Counted from the stretch's first letter, positions 1 through 7,152 are shown. The stretch: DNA of 8,002 bases from an uncultured Eubacteriales bacterium (GCA_934465125.1 CAKSKO010000050.1:1-8002), one strand, 5' to 3'. Notes: generated by a model not told the origin, from the letters alone. Numbers and translations are program-made.

Positions 1-560
1 ATTCAGTGTTGTTGCCAGCGAATGAAGGATTGTATCATTATTATAAACAAAGCGGCTACCAAAAATGGTATGCAACCCGTGTTGTAACCATTACTTCGAA
101 AGAGATGAAAAAGTATGTCGGTGCTCCTAAGGAACAATCAAACACATTTTCGTTTGACAAGATGTATCAGGTGCGCTTTAATATATGTGGTAACCTTGAC
201 GGATCGGGTATTTGGGACGAGAAGGCGATCGAATATGCGTGCTTGCTAAGCGATGTGTATAGAGGGAAGACGATCTTTAGCAACAACGGATATGCTCTTT
301 GTAGTCCTGTTTGGAATGGCGTAGTTACGATAACAGAGTTTATGGTGCAGCGAAGCGGTTTTTCTGAACTGATGGGAGAGATTTTTCGGTCTTTTCCGGA
401 TGTCTGTTATCGTTTTCGAATGCCAGTATCTTCCCCTTATTTTAAAGGACAAGGAGAGGTACTACCTTTTGGAATGATCAAGCCGCTTCATGACGACAAA
501 GGATTGCTTATTGAAATGCAAAAGGACAGCGTCCCCTATTTGGGACTAACTCTTGATTAA
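1..560 (+). CDS. GNAT-like N-acetyltransferase, C-terminal part (5' truncated by window edge)
   Basis: The reading frame is open from the left edge and ends with TAA at 558-560. A GTG at 6 could be read as a start, but it has no ribosome binding site and falls inside a motif, so the gene almost certainly begins upstream. The first visible residues, LLPANEGLYHYYKQSGY, resemble the late strand-loop-helix of GNAT acetyltransferases (pattern PA-EGLY-YY-GF), where the protein contacts the end of acetyl-CoA. About 150 further residues follow. Such an extension is known in Eis-like and related two-domain GNAT proteins of Firmicutes. The acetyl-CoA-binding core with its Q/RxxGxG/A loop lies outside the window, so substrate cannot be inferred. 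It is the first visible gene of a + strand operon, with only 11 nt to the next gene. Family call moderate; function unknown. Confidence 0.6.
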   Translation, partial: SVLLPANEGLYHYYKQSGYQKWYATRVVTITSKEMKKYVGAPKEQSNTFSFDKMYQVRFNICGNLDGSGIWDEKAIEYACLLSDVYRGKTIFSNNGYALCSPVWNGVVTITEFMVQRSGFSELMGEIFRSFPDVCYRFRMPVSSPYFKGQGEVLPFGMIKPLHDDKGLLIEMQKDSVPYLGLTLD

Positions 561-571
561 GGATTGGTAAA

Positions 572-1126
572 ATGATTTATGTTTTTTTAGCAAATGGATT
601 TGAAGAAATTGAAGCTCTAACAACGGTTGATATCCTCCGACGCGCGGGTATCCAGGTAAAAACGGTTGGCGTGCAGGGAAAAACAGTTGCAGGATGTCAT
701 GGAATTTCGGTTGCAGCTGATTTAGAAGATAAAGAAGTACAAAATGAAGATTTTGACGGCATTGTGATGCCGGGTGGCCTGCCGGGAGTAACGGGATTGC
801 AGGCGTCGGATGTCGTTAAGTCTGCCGTCCTAGATTGCATGCAGCATGATAAATATATGGCGGCGATTTGTGCCGGACCCGTGGTTTTAGGACAATTAGG
901 GGCACTTGCAGGGAAAAAAGCTGTGTGTTATCCTGGGTTTGAACAAGAATTAAAGGGAGCGATCCCTTGGGAGGGCCCGGTATGCGTAGACCAGAAAATA
1001 ATTACTGCAAAAGGTGCTGGGGTAACAATTTTATTTGCATTAAAAATTGTAGAGCAGATACTAAATAAAGAGACTGCTCGAAAAATCAGGAAGTCGATAC
1101 AATGTATAGAAGAAATATCAATATAA
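572..1126 (+). CDS. DJ-1/ThiJ/PfpI family protein (YajL/PARK7-like)
   Basis: This 184-residue protein aligns by eye along its whole length with human DJ-1 (189 aa) and E. coli YajL. The nucleophile-elbow motif AAICAGP places the conserved reactive cysteine at C100. The acidic partner in the GFEEIEA motif is E14, matching DJ-1 Glu18. MPGGLPG at 66-72 is the glycine-rich oxyanion loop, and ITAKGAGV near 145-155 is the usual C-terminal motif. DJ-1 His126 appears to be replaced by tyrosine (CYPG), as in some bacterial members. The family comprises cytoplasmic cysteine-dependent proteins linked to oxidative or carbonyl stress. Older databases call it 'thiazole monophosphate biosynthesis', which is not a demonstrated role. 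The start ATG is 8 nt after AAGGA (559-563), which overlaps the previous stop codon, suggesting translational coupling. Family certain; cellular substrate unknown. Confidence 0.92.
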   Translation: MIYVFLANGFEEIEALTTVDILRRAGIQVKTVGVQGKTVAGCHGISVAADLEDKEVQNEDFDGIVMPGGLPGVTGLQASDVVKSAVLDCMQHDKYMAAICAGPVVLGQLGALAGKKAVCYPGFEQELKGAIPWEGPVCVDQKIITAKGAGVTILFALKIVEQILNKETARKIRKSIQCIEEISI

Positions 1127-1713
1127 AAGCGCTCAAGATTGATTTAAGGGCAAAATATAAAACGCTCCGATCGGGGATGGATCAAGATAAAAAGTATGAG
1201 ATGGATCAAAAAATACAAAAGAAACTGCTCTCTTTAAGGGAGTACAAAAATCAGTCAACTATTTTTACGTATGTTTCAAAATCCATTGAGGTCAATACAA
1301 TCGAGCTAATTGAGACAGCGCTTTCTCAAAGGAAAATTGTTGCGGTTCCGAAATGCAATACAGAAGAATGCACAATGGAGTTTTATCGTATTAAATCACT
1401 TGATGATTTAGAGTTAGGAGCATTTTCTGTATTGGAACCCATTGTAGATAGATGTGAGGCAATAAAAAATCTTACAAAAGGACTTTGTATTGTTCCGGGA
1501 TTTTCATTTGATCGGCAGGGATACCGTCTTGGATATGGAAAAGGATATTATGATAGGTTTTTATCACGGTTTGGAGGAATAACCGTTGGAATTTGCTATA
1601 GCAATTGTCTAAGAGAAGAATTACCTCATGGGTATTTCGATAGACCGGTCAATTTATTGGTAACAGACCAATCTATCAAAACAATCTCCAAGAGACCATT
1701 TCATAAGAAATAG
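1102..1713 (+). CDS. 5-formyltetrahydrofolate cyclo-ligase (MTHF synthetase)
   Basis: This 203-residue protein belongs to the YgfA/YqgN family, which converts 5-formyl-THF plus ATP to 5,10-methenyl-THF and returns the storage folate to the one-carbon pool. Visible motifs are the N-terminal K-DLRAKYK helix (about 10-20), which contributes to nucleotide binding; the signature VPGFSFDRQGYRLGYGKGYY (131-150) followed by DRFL, which forms the phosphate and folate pocket; and the C-terminal LPHGYFDRPVNLLVTD (174-189). Length is normal for the family. The chosen ATG lies inside the DJ-1 gene, giving a 25-nt overlap, and is supported by AGGAAG at 1088-1093 with 8 nt spacing. Both termini are intact. 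It is followed by mltG after a 31-nt gap. Enzyme assignment is strong from motifs; its link to its neighbours seems only transcriptional. Confidence 0.93.
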   Translation: MYRRNINIKALKIDLRAKYKTLRSGMDQDKKYEMDQKIQKKLLSLREYKNQSTIFTYVSKSIEVNTIELIETALSQRKIVAVPKCNTEECTMEFYRIKSLDDLELGAFSVLEPIVDRCEAIKNLTKGLCIVPGFSFDRQGYRLGYGKGYYDRFLSRFGGITVGICYSNCLREELPHGYFDRPVNLLVTDQSIKTISKRPFHKK

Positions 1714-1731
1714 AGAGGCTGATTTGTCTGT

Positions 1732-1737
1732 AGGAGG
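1732..1737 (+). promoter_or_regulatory. Ribosome binding site that decides the mltG start
   Basis: AGGAGG lies 7 nt before ATG 1745. It argues against the in-frame upstream TTG at 1724, which would lengthen the protein by 7 residues and has no such site in front of it. Confidence 0.85.
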
Positions 1738-1744
1738 ATATGGG

Positions 1745-3169
1745 ATGAACGACGATTTTAACAAAGATACCGGAGGGGGTTCCTTTGAACCGCTCAATCA
1801 AAGAGATACAGAATCTGGGGTTGCTAAGCAAGAATATTACCGGAGAGAAGGTGATTGGAAGAAGGCGGAAAAAGAGTCTGCAAAGGAATCAGAGCTTCCA
1901 GGGGATACATTATTTTTTTGTGCAGAAGACTTAAAAGATGATATGAATGCTGATTTACAGAATTCGGCTTCTAATTATATGGAAAATGACAAATTGCAAA
2001 AAAAGAGACGAAAAGAAGAAAAAAAAGCAGAAAAAATTAGAAAAAAACAAAAATCACGCGAAAATAGTTGCTTATTTAAAATGGTGTGGCTCGTCATGAT
2101 CGTTTTAGTATCGATTATGCTCGCAAGAGTTATATTAGTTGGGGTAAATGATATGTTAGCAATTGGACGAGAAGATACCACGGTAACAATTGAAATCCCC
2201 AAGGATTCAAATTTAAAAGAAGTAACAAACATATTGAAAGATGCCAATGTCATTGAAGACACTGGGTTTTTCAAATTATATGCAGTATTGACCAAATCAT
2301 CAAAAAATTTCTCGCATGGTACATTTGATATTAAAACAAATATGGATTATGAGGCAATCATCAATTATATACAAACACGGTCGAATCGCATTGATATTAT
2401 AGAAGTTACGATCCCAGAAGGGAAAAACGCAATGGAATATGCAAAGCTTCTGGAGGAAAAGGGGATTTGTAATGCGCAGGAGTTTATGGATGTGTGCAAA
2501 TCAGATGCATTCGATACTGATTATTCGTTTTTAGCTTCGGCTTCTGATGGAGATAAGCGGTACTATAAACTGGAAGGATATTTATTTCCCGACACATATG
2601 AATTCTATAAGGATGAAAATCCGGAGGATACAGTTGGGAGGTTACTTTCTAACTACCAAAAGAAGGTAACAATCAAAGAAAAAATAGAAGGATATGAGAA
2701 AAAAGTAAGTGTAGAAGAACGAGCGGCCGATAAAAATATTTCAATGGAAGACTTAATTACTTTAGCGTCGATTATTCAGGCGGAGGCCGCCAATGCAGAG
2801 GATATGTATCTAGTTTCGTCGGTGCTTCACAATCGACTTGATACAGTAGGTGCGGGCGGAGTGAACCAATATGGAGAATACGGTATGGGCTTGTTGGGAA
2901 TGGACTGTACGGTTTGGTATCCATATAGGAGCAAAGAACAAGTTCCGAAAAATATTGTAGGAACTTTTAAGAGTATCTATAATACGTATCAAATTGAAGG
3001 GCTTCCGCCGGGGCCTATTTGTAACCCTGGGCTTGAAGCGATCGACGCAGCGCTGGATCCGGAATCGACGAACTACTATTATTTCTGCCATAGTGCAGAG
3101 GGTGAAGCGTATTATGCAAAGACCCGATCGGAGCATGAACGTAATTTAGAAAAAGCTGGTTTAAAGTAA
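1745..3169 (+). CDS. mltG: Endolytic murein transglycosylase MltG (YceG-like)
   Basis: MltG is a membrane-anchored lytic transglycosylase that cuts nascent glycan strands and is thought to set their length. From ATG 1745 the protein has 474 residues: a charged cytoplasmic tail of about 110 residues ending in a Lys/Glu-rich stretch, one transmembrane helix at about 110-134, and an extracytoplasmic YceG domain. Motifs include EGYLFPDTYEFY (about 277-288); the catalytic block LASIIQAEA, with the presumed catalytic glutamate at E347 (equivalent to E. coli E218); VLHNRLD; and GLPPGPICNPG (about 419-429). The ATG is chosen because AGGAGG at 1732-1737 sits 7 nt upstream. The in-frame TTG at 1724 would place that site inside the gene. 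The long hydrophilic N-terminus is typical of Firmicutes relatives and absent from E. coli MltG. No LysM domain is visible. Confidence 0.95.
   Translation: MNDDFNKDTGGGSFEPLNQRDTESGVAKQEYYRREGDWKKAEKESAKESELPGDTLFFCAEDLKDDMNADLQNSASNYMENDKLQKKRRKEEKKAEKIRKKQKSRENSCLFKMVWLVMIVLVSIMLARVILVGVNDMLAIGREDTTVTIEIPKDSNLKEVTNILKDANVIEDTGFFKLYAVLTKSSKNFSHGTFDIKTNMDYEAIINYIQTRSNRIDIIEVTIPEGKNAMEYAKLLEEKGICNAQEFMDVCKSDAFDTDYSFLASASDGDKRYYKLEGYLFPDTYEFYKDENPEDTVGRLLSNYQKKVTIKEKIEGYEKKVSVEERAADKNISMEDLITLASIIQAEAANAEDMYLVSSVLHNRLDTVGAGGVNQYGEYGMGLLGMDCTVWYPYRSKEQVPKNIVGTFKSIYNTYQIEGLPPGPICNPGLEAIDAALDPESTNYYYFCHSAEGEAYYAKTRSEHERNLEKAGLK
1990..2055 (+). repeat. A-rich low-complexity stretch inside mltG
   Basis: The segment contains several runs of 6-8 A and encodes the Lys/Glu/Arg-rich juxtamembrane region just before the MltG transmembrane helix. 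The frame is intact throughout. Such runs are prone to polymerase slippage, so frameshift errors in drafts of this gene would be expected here. Confidence 0.6.
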
Positions 3170-3180
3170 ATGAATTTATA

Positions 3181-3242
3181 AAGTCTTGCCGAGATAACAG
3201 TTATCCTAATAGTCTTAAAGGTGTGTTGTCAAGGCGAGACTT
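3181..3242 (+). promoter_or_regulatory. Foldable leader between mltG and the U32 gene
   Basis: AAGTCTTGCC (3181-3190) can pair with GGCGAGACTT (3233-3242) as a 10-bp stem with one G-U pair. Inside it is the perfect 13-nt dyad GATAACAGTTATC (3193-3205). A second copy of the left arm, AGTCTT at 3211-3216, could pair with the same right arm as a shorter alternative stem. No T-run follows, so it is not a standard intrinsic terminator. The structure ends 7 nt before the Shine-Dalgarno of the U32 gene. It could be an RNA processing site, a translation-control hairpin or a protein-binding site. No known riboswitch class is recognised. Confidence 0.35.
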
Positions 3243-3249
3243 ATTAGTT

Positions 3250-3255
3250 AGGAGA
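3250..3255 (+). promoter_or_regulatory. Ribosome binding site supporting a TTG start
   Basis: AGGAGA lies 7 nt upstream of TTG 3263. The next in-frame ATG is codon 40 and would delete the conserved N-terminal ELLSPAGD motif, so TTG is the credible start. Confidence 0.8.
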
Positions 3256-3262
3256 GAATTTT

Positions 3263-4492
3263 TTGGATTATCAAAGAACTGGGATAGAACTGTTGTCTCC
3301 GGCAGGTGATTTTGAAAGACTCAAAGCGGCAGTCGACTTTGGAGCAGATGCTGTTTATCTCGCTGGGACGGAATTTGGTATGCGAAAATCACCGTCTAAT
3401 TTCGGAATAGAAGAGTTGAACGAGGCGGTAAAGTATGCCCATAGTTTTGGGGCAAAAGTATACGTTACATGTAATACGTTGCCTCGTAATCAAGAGATAG
3501 AGCGGCTTCCATCGTTTTTAAATCTTGCAGAAGAAGCAGGAGTAGATGCATTCATCGCCTCGGATATTGGTGTGCTAGGACTAATTAAAAAATATACGCC
3601 GAATGTTGCTATTCATGTTTCAACACAGGCGGGGGTTGTGAATTATGTTACAGCGAACGCCTTTTATGAGATGGGGGCAAAGCGTATTGTTTTAGCAAGA
3701 GAACTTTCGCTTGAAGAAATAAAGGGAATTCGGGAAAATACACCGAAGGAATTGGAACTGGAAGCGTTTGTACATGGGTCGATGTGCGTTTCTTTTTCAG
3801 GCCGATGTCTGATCTCGAATTTTTTAACTAGGAGAGACGCCAATCGAGGAGACTGCACACAGCCATGCCGATGGAAATATCACTTGGTGGAGGAAAACAG
3901 GCCAGGCGCATACTTTCCAATTACAGAAACCGATCAGGGAACGTATTTTTTTAATTCAAAGGACTTATGTATGATTGAGCATATTCCGGAATTAATTGAA
4001 GCAGGGATAACTAGCTTAAAGATCGAGGGGAGGGCGAAATCTGCCTATTATGTCGCGGTTGTTACTAACGCGTATCGACATGCGCTCGATGATTTGGAAG
4101 CGTTAGGAGAGAATTACAGGTTAAAACCGTGGATTTTAAAAGAGATGGATAAGGTCAGCCACAGAGAATACAGCACAGGATTTTTCTTTGGGGAAGAGCC
4201 GGGACAGGTTTATCAAAATGGAGGGTATATTCGCCAGTACGAGGTCGTCGCTGTTTGTGATGGCGCTAGCCGGGATATGACAGAGATTTCTCAGAGAAAC
4301 CGTTTCTTTATAGGTGATAAATTAGATGTATTACCGCCAAAAGGAGAGCCATTTGAAATTACAGTGAAACAGATGTATGATGAATGGGGAAATGCAGTTG
4401 ATCGCGCGCCGCACGCGATGCAGAAGCTATGGATTCCGACTGATAGTTTTATACCGAGGGGATCACTGCTTAGAAAATCAAAAGAAAACTAA
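3263..4492 (+). CDS. U32-family protein (peptidase U32 / TrhP-like tRNA hydroxylation protein)
   Basis: This 409-residue protein starts at TTG, set by AGGAGA 7 nt upstream. The N-terminus IELLSPAGDFERLKAAVDFG (8-27) followed by ADAVYL is the classic U32 opening. EAFVHGSMCVSFSGRCLIS (167-185) fits the U32 signature E-x-F-x2-G-[SA]-x-C-x4-G-x-C. KVSHREYSTGFFFGE near 298-312 is the usual C-terminal motif. Cysteines C175, C182, C198 and C236 are spaced much like the [4Fe-4S] ligands reported for UbiU, so an iron-sulfur cluster is likely (inference). Relatives beside mltG in Bacillus (YrrN/YrrO, TrhP1/TrhP2) act in prephenate-dependent 5-hydroxyuridine formation at tRNA position 34, while others are annotated as collagenase-like peptidases. 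Context favours tRNA modification over proteolysis. The trmR methyltransferase gene that sits between in Bacillus is missing here. Family certain, function probable. Confidence 0.9.
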   Translation: MDYQRTGIELLSPAGDFERLKAAVDFGADAVYLAGTEFGMRKSPSNFGIEELNEAVKYAHSFGAKVYVTCNTLPRNQEIERLPSFLNLAEEAGVDAFIASDIGVLGLIKKYTPNVAIHVSTQAGVVNYVTANAFYEMGAKRIVLARELSLEEIKGIRENTPKELELEAFVHGSMCVSFSGRCLISNFLTRRDANRGDCTQPCRWKYHLVEENRPGAYFPITETDQGTYFFNSKDLCMIEHIPELIEAGITSLKIEGRAKSAYYVAVVTNAYRHALDDLEALGENYRLKPWILKEMDKVSHREYSTGFFFGEEPGQVYQNGGYIRQYEVVAVCDGASRDMTEISQRNRFFIGDKLDVLPPKGEPFEITVKQMYDEWGNAVDRAPHAMQKLWIPTDSFIPRGSLLRKSKEN

Positions 4493-4510
4493 TTATTTTA
4501 AGATGGATAG

Positions 4511-4556
4511 AAAAAGGCCCACTGTTGCAAACGCTTTGCAGCAGTGGACCTTTTGT
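4511..4556. terminator. Bidirectional rho-independent terminator between convergent genes
   Basis: The left arm 4516-4531 pairs with the right arm 4535-4550 around a 3-nt CGC loop. There are 15 pairs including one G-U, with a single C-A mismatch near the base. The stem is GC-rich at its base and flanked by AAAAA on the left and TTTTGTTGATTT on the right, so both transcripts end in a U-rich tail. It lies 19 nt after the U32 stop codon and about 25 nt beyond the copA stop. Confidence 0.9.
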
Positions 4557-4579
4557 TGATTTAATCAAGAATAGAGTTT

Positions 4580-4810
4580 TTATTCTCCTTTTGACTGTTT
4601 TTCTTCGTGGATGGATCGAACGCTGTATCCACAGTCTGTAACAGCTTTGATCAGTTCATCGTCTGAAATTTCTTTTTTTGAACGAATTGAAGCTGATTTT
4701 TTTTCTAAGTTTACAGAAGCCTGTACACCGTCGATTGCATTGAGTGATTTCTCAACACTTGTAGAACAGTGTTCACAGCTCATACCATCGATCGTCATTA
4801 TTTTTATCAT
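4580..4810 (-). CDS. Possible internally initiated CopZ-like copper chaperone (within copA)
   Basis: An in-frame ATG at 4810 in copA is preceded by AAGGAG (4824-4819) with an 8-nt spacer, as good a translation start as any in the window. The 76-residue product would be almost exactly a stand-alone HMA protein: MIKIMTIDGMSCEHC (metal cysteines C12 and C15), then the usual alternating strands and helices, including AVTDCGYSV near the end. Free CopZ proteins are about 65-75 residues and hand Cu(+) to CopA. Either the ribosome makes both full CopA and a free chaperone from one mRNA, or an ancestral copA-copZ pair fused and the old signals persist. E. coli copA makes a chaperone from its own mRNA by frameshifting, so dual output has precedent. 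No evidence of use beyond the signals themselves. Confidence 0.45.
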   Translation of the reverse strand: MIKIMTIDGMSCEHCSTSVEKSLNAIDGVQASVNLEKKSASIRSKKEISDDELIKAVTDCGYSVRSIHEEKQSKGE

Positions 4811-7147
4811 GACATCTTCTCCTTGCTTCTGAGATGTTTTTTGAAATTGGGCTTTCGGTGTCGCGTGAGCCGGACGGAAGAATTTTAGTCGCAAAGCGTT
4901 TAATACAACACAAACTGAGCTCAAACTCATTGCAGCAGCTGCAAACATAGGATTTAGCTTCCATCCAAATGCTGTATAAAATACACCGGCTGCTAATGGT
5001 ATGCCCAAAGTATTATAAAAAAATGCCCAAAATAAATTTTCTTTTATGTTTTTTATAACGGATTTACTTAAATCAACTGCAGTGACAGCGTCGGATAGAT
5101 CGCTTTTCATCAAAACAATATCAGCCGATTCGATCGCAATGTCGCTTCCAGCACCGATCGCAATGCCTAAATCAGCGGCAGCGAGCGCTGGTGCGTCGTT
5201 GATACCGTCGCCGATCATAGCGACTTTTTGACCCGATTTTTGCACTCGTCTGACTTCTTTTTCCTTTTCTTCCGGCATTACTTCAGCGATTATGGAAGGA
5301 ATCGACAATTTCTTTTGAATCGCTGCGGCTGTTCTTTTGTTGTCACCGGTTAGCATTGTGACATGAATGTTTCTTGCTTTAAATGCGTCGATGGCATCTT
5401 TGCTTGTCGGTTTGATCGGGTCTGCTACAGCTATAATACCAAGTAGGCCGTTTTTGTTTCCAAAATATAAGGGTGTTTTTCCTTCGTCTGCCAATTGCTC
5501 TCCCAATGAGGAAATAGACTCACTTGTGATTCCGTTATCCTTCATGAACGTTTGATTGCCAGCAAACAACTGTTGCCCTTCAAGCGATGCTTTAATTCCT
5601 TTTCCAACAACCGCTTCAAACTGCGTTACATCAAACAGGGTGAGGTTTCTTGCTTGGGATTCTTCTAAGATGGCTTCTGCTAGGGGATGCTCTGATTGTT
5701 TTTCGATCGAAGCGGCCAGCGTCAGAAGCTGATCTTCTGAGAGAGGAGGAATGACAATAATATCGGTCACTTGAGGTTTCCCTTTGGTGATAGTTCCAGT
5801 TTTGTCTAAGATGACAGTCCCAATCAAGTGTGCCACCTCGAGCGCTTCTGCAGATTTAATTAAGATTCCGTTTTCCGCGCCTTTTCCAGTTCCTACCATA
5901 ATTGCAGTAGGAGTAGCTAACCCCAACGCACAAGGACAGGAGATGACGAGAACAGCAATTCCGATGGAAAGCGAAAATGAAAAAGGATATCCCAAAATTA
6001 ACCATACAACGGTGGCCAATACGGCAATCGTAATAACAACAGGGACAAAAATACCGCTGACTTTATCAGCAAGTTTTGCAATCGGCGCTTTTGTTGTGTT
6101 TGCATCCTCTATTAATTGAATGATTTGAGATAACGTTGTGTTTTCCCCAACTCTGGAGGCTTTTAGTTTAAAGTAACCGGATTTGTTGATGGTCCCGCCT
6201 GTTACGTTATCGTTTTTCTTTTTTTCGGTGGGAATACTTTCTCCTGTAATAGCAGATTCATCGATTGATGAATGACCTTCGATTACCACTCCGTCTACAG
6301 GAATAGTTTGTCCCGGTTTTACAATTACAATATCTCCTACAATTACATCATCTACAGAGATTTCTGTTTCTAGTCCGTCACGTTCTATCAATGCTGTTTT
6401 AGGAGAAAGGTTGACAAGTTTTGTAATTGCTTCGGATGTTTTTCCTTTTGATTTTGTTTCCAAATACTTTCCAATCGTAATAAGAGAAAGGATCATTCCC
6501 GCGGATTCAAAGTATAAATCCATAGAGTACTGGTCCGCGAGGGATGGGATACCGTGTCCTAATCCATATCCGATTTGATAGATTGCAAAAATACCATGTA
6601 GCAGTGCAGCAGAAGACCCGAGTGCGATTAAAGTATCCATATTTGGGGCACCGTGGAAAAGTGACTGAAAGCCTGCTTCAAAGTAGCTTCGGTTGACATA
6701 AACAATAGGAAGGCAGAGAAGAAATTGCGTAAACGCGAAGGAAAGCGCGCCACTGGTGCCATGCAGATAATGGGGTAGCGGCCAGCCCATCATATGGCCC
6801 ATAGAGATATAAAAGAGCGGAATCAAAAAGACAAACGATATTATCAATCTGGTTTTCATTTCCTTGCTTTCTTTTTCAGCGCTTGTGCTATAGTCTAAGG
6901 TCTGGTTGCCTTTTTTTGATCTTTTTTCCAATATGGAAGCGTGGTATCCTGAAGCTTCCACCGCGTTTATAATACCTGTTTGATCGATTTGCGTTTCATC
7001 AAATGAAACAGACATTGTGCTTGCCAATAGATTAACTGTTGCAGTGATGACGCCATGTTGTTTTTTAACAGCTTTTTCAATGTGAGATGCGCAGGCGGAG
7101 CATGTCATCCCGCTTATCTCAAATTTTTTATCAGTAATAAGAATCAC
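4580..7147 (-). CDS. copA: Copper-exporting P1B-type ATPase with HMA domains at both ends
   Basis: CopA pumps Cu(+) out of the cytoplasm using ATP. Counting from GTG 7147 (855 residues), the order is: N-terminal HMA with GMTCSAC (C16, C19); eight predicted membrane helices; actuator TGES (301-304); metal-site CPC (404-406); phosphorylation DKTGT (D448); SEHPLA (485-490); MLTGDN (598-603); and hinge GDGINDAP (646-653). YN at 711-712 and MSLSS at 740-744 in the last helices are the Cu(+)-specific residues, separating it from Zn/Cd pumps. A short linker then leads to a second HMA with GMSCEHC (C791, C794). A C-terminal HMA is unusual; Bacillus CopA carries two at the N-terminus. The true start is uncertain because AAGGAG abuts the GTG, and ATT at 7138 fits the spacing better. 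The gene is monocistronic between two terminators, and no copper regulator gene is visible. Confidence 0.95.
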   Translation of the reverse strand: MILITDKKFEISGMTCSACASHIEKAVKKQHGVITATVNLLASTMSVSFDETQIDQTGIINAVEASGYHASILEKRSKKGNQTLDYSTSAEKESKEMKTRLIISFVFLIPLFYISMGHMMGWPLPHYLHGTSGALSFAFTQFLLCLPIVYVNRSYFEAGFQSLFHGAPNMDTLIALGSSAALLHGIFAIYQIGYGLGHGIPSLADQYSMDLYFESAGMILSLITIGKYLETKSKGKTSEAITKLVNLSPKTALIERDGLETEISVDDVIVGDIVIVKPGQTIPVDGVVIEGHSSIDESAITGESIPTEKKKNDNVTGGTINKSGYFKLKASRVGENTTLSQIIQLIEDANTTKAPIAKLADKVSGIFVPVVITIAVLATVVWLILGYPFSFSLSIGIAVLVISCPCALGLATPTAIMVGTGKGAENGILIKSAEALEVAHLIGTVILDKTGTITKGKPQVTDIIVIPPLSEDQLLTLAASIEKQSEHPLAEAILEESQARNLTLFDVTQFEAVVGKGIKASLEGQQLFAGNQTFMKDNGITSESISSLGEQLADEGKTPLYFGNKNGLLGIIAVADPIKPTSKDAIDAFKARNIHVTMLTGDNKRTAAAIQKKLSIPSIIAEVMPEEKEKEVRRVQKSGQKVAMIGDGINDAPALAAADLGIAIGAGSDIAIESADIVLMKSDLSDAVTAVDLSKSVIKNIKENLFWAFFYNTLGIPLAAGVFYTAFGWKLNPMFAAAAMSLSSVCVVLNALRLKFFRPAHATPKAQFQKTSQKQGEDVMIKIMTIDGMSCEHCSTSVEKSLNAIDGVQASVNLEKKSASIRSKKEISDDELIKAVTDCGYSVRSIHEEKQSKGE
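4819..4824 (-). promoter_or_regulatory. Internal Shine-Dalgarno inside copA
   Basis: On the minus strand AAGGAG is followed by an 8-nt spacer and ATG at 4810. It encodes part of the linker between the last membrane helix and the C-terminal HMA, a region under little protein-sequence constraint. Confidence 0.5.
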
Positions 7148-7152
7148 TCCTT
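7147..7152 (-). promoter_or_regulatory. Shine-Dalgarno of copA, abutting the GTG
   Basis: AAGGAG on the minus strand shares its last G with GTG 7147, leaving no spacer. In-frame codons after it are GTG ATT CTT ATT ACT GAT. The second ATT (7138-7136) is 8 nt from the site and would give an N-terminus (M)TDKKFEISGMTC, a normal CopA opening. An in-frame TGA at 7156-7154 rules out starts further upstream. Confidence 0.6.

Noticed and set aside
6..8. GTG 6 as the true start of the first gene
   Set aside because: No ribosome binding site is visible, and the frame begins in the middle of a conserved GNAT segment, so it is a truncated gene.
1724..1744. TTG 1724 as the mltG start
   Set aside because: The strong AGGAGG at 1732-1737 would lie inside the gene; ATG 1745 has ideal spacing and no site supports the TTG.
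3181..3250. Hairpin after mltG as a rho-independent terminator
   Set aside because: No T-run follows the stem, and the downstream gene is in the same direction with no evident promoter of its own.
5784..6119. 111-codon plus-strand ORF opposite copA
   Set aside because: It is the antisense shadow of conserved CopA membrane and actuator coding sequence, with no ribosome binding site or recognisable domain.
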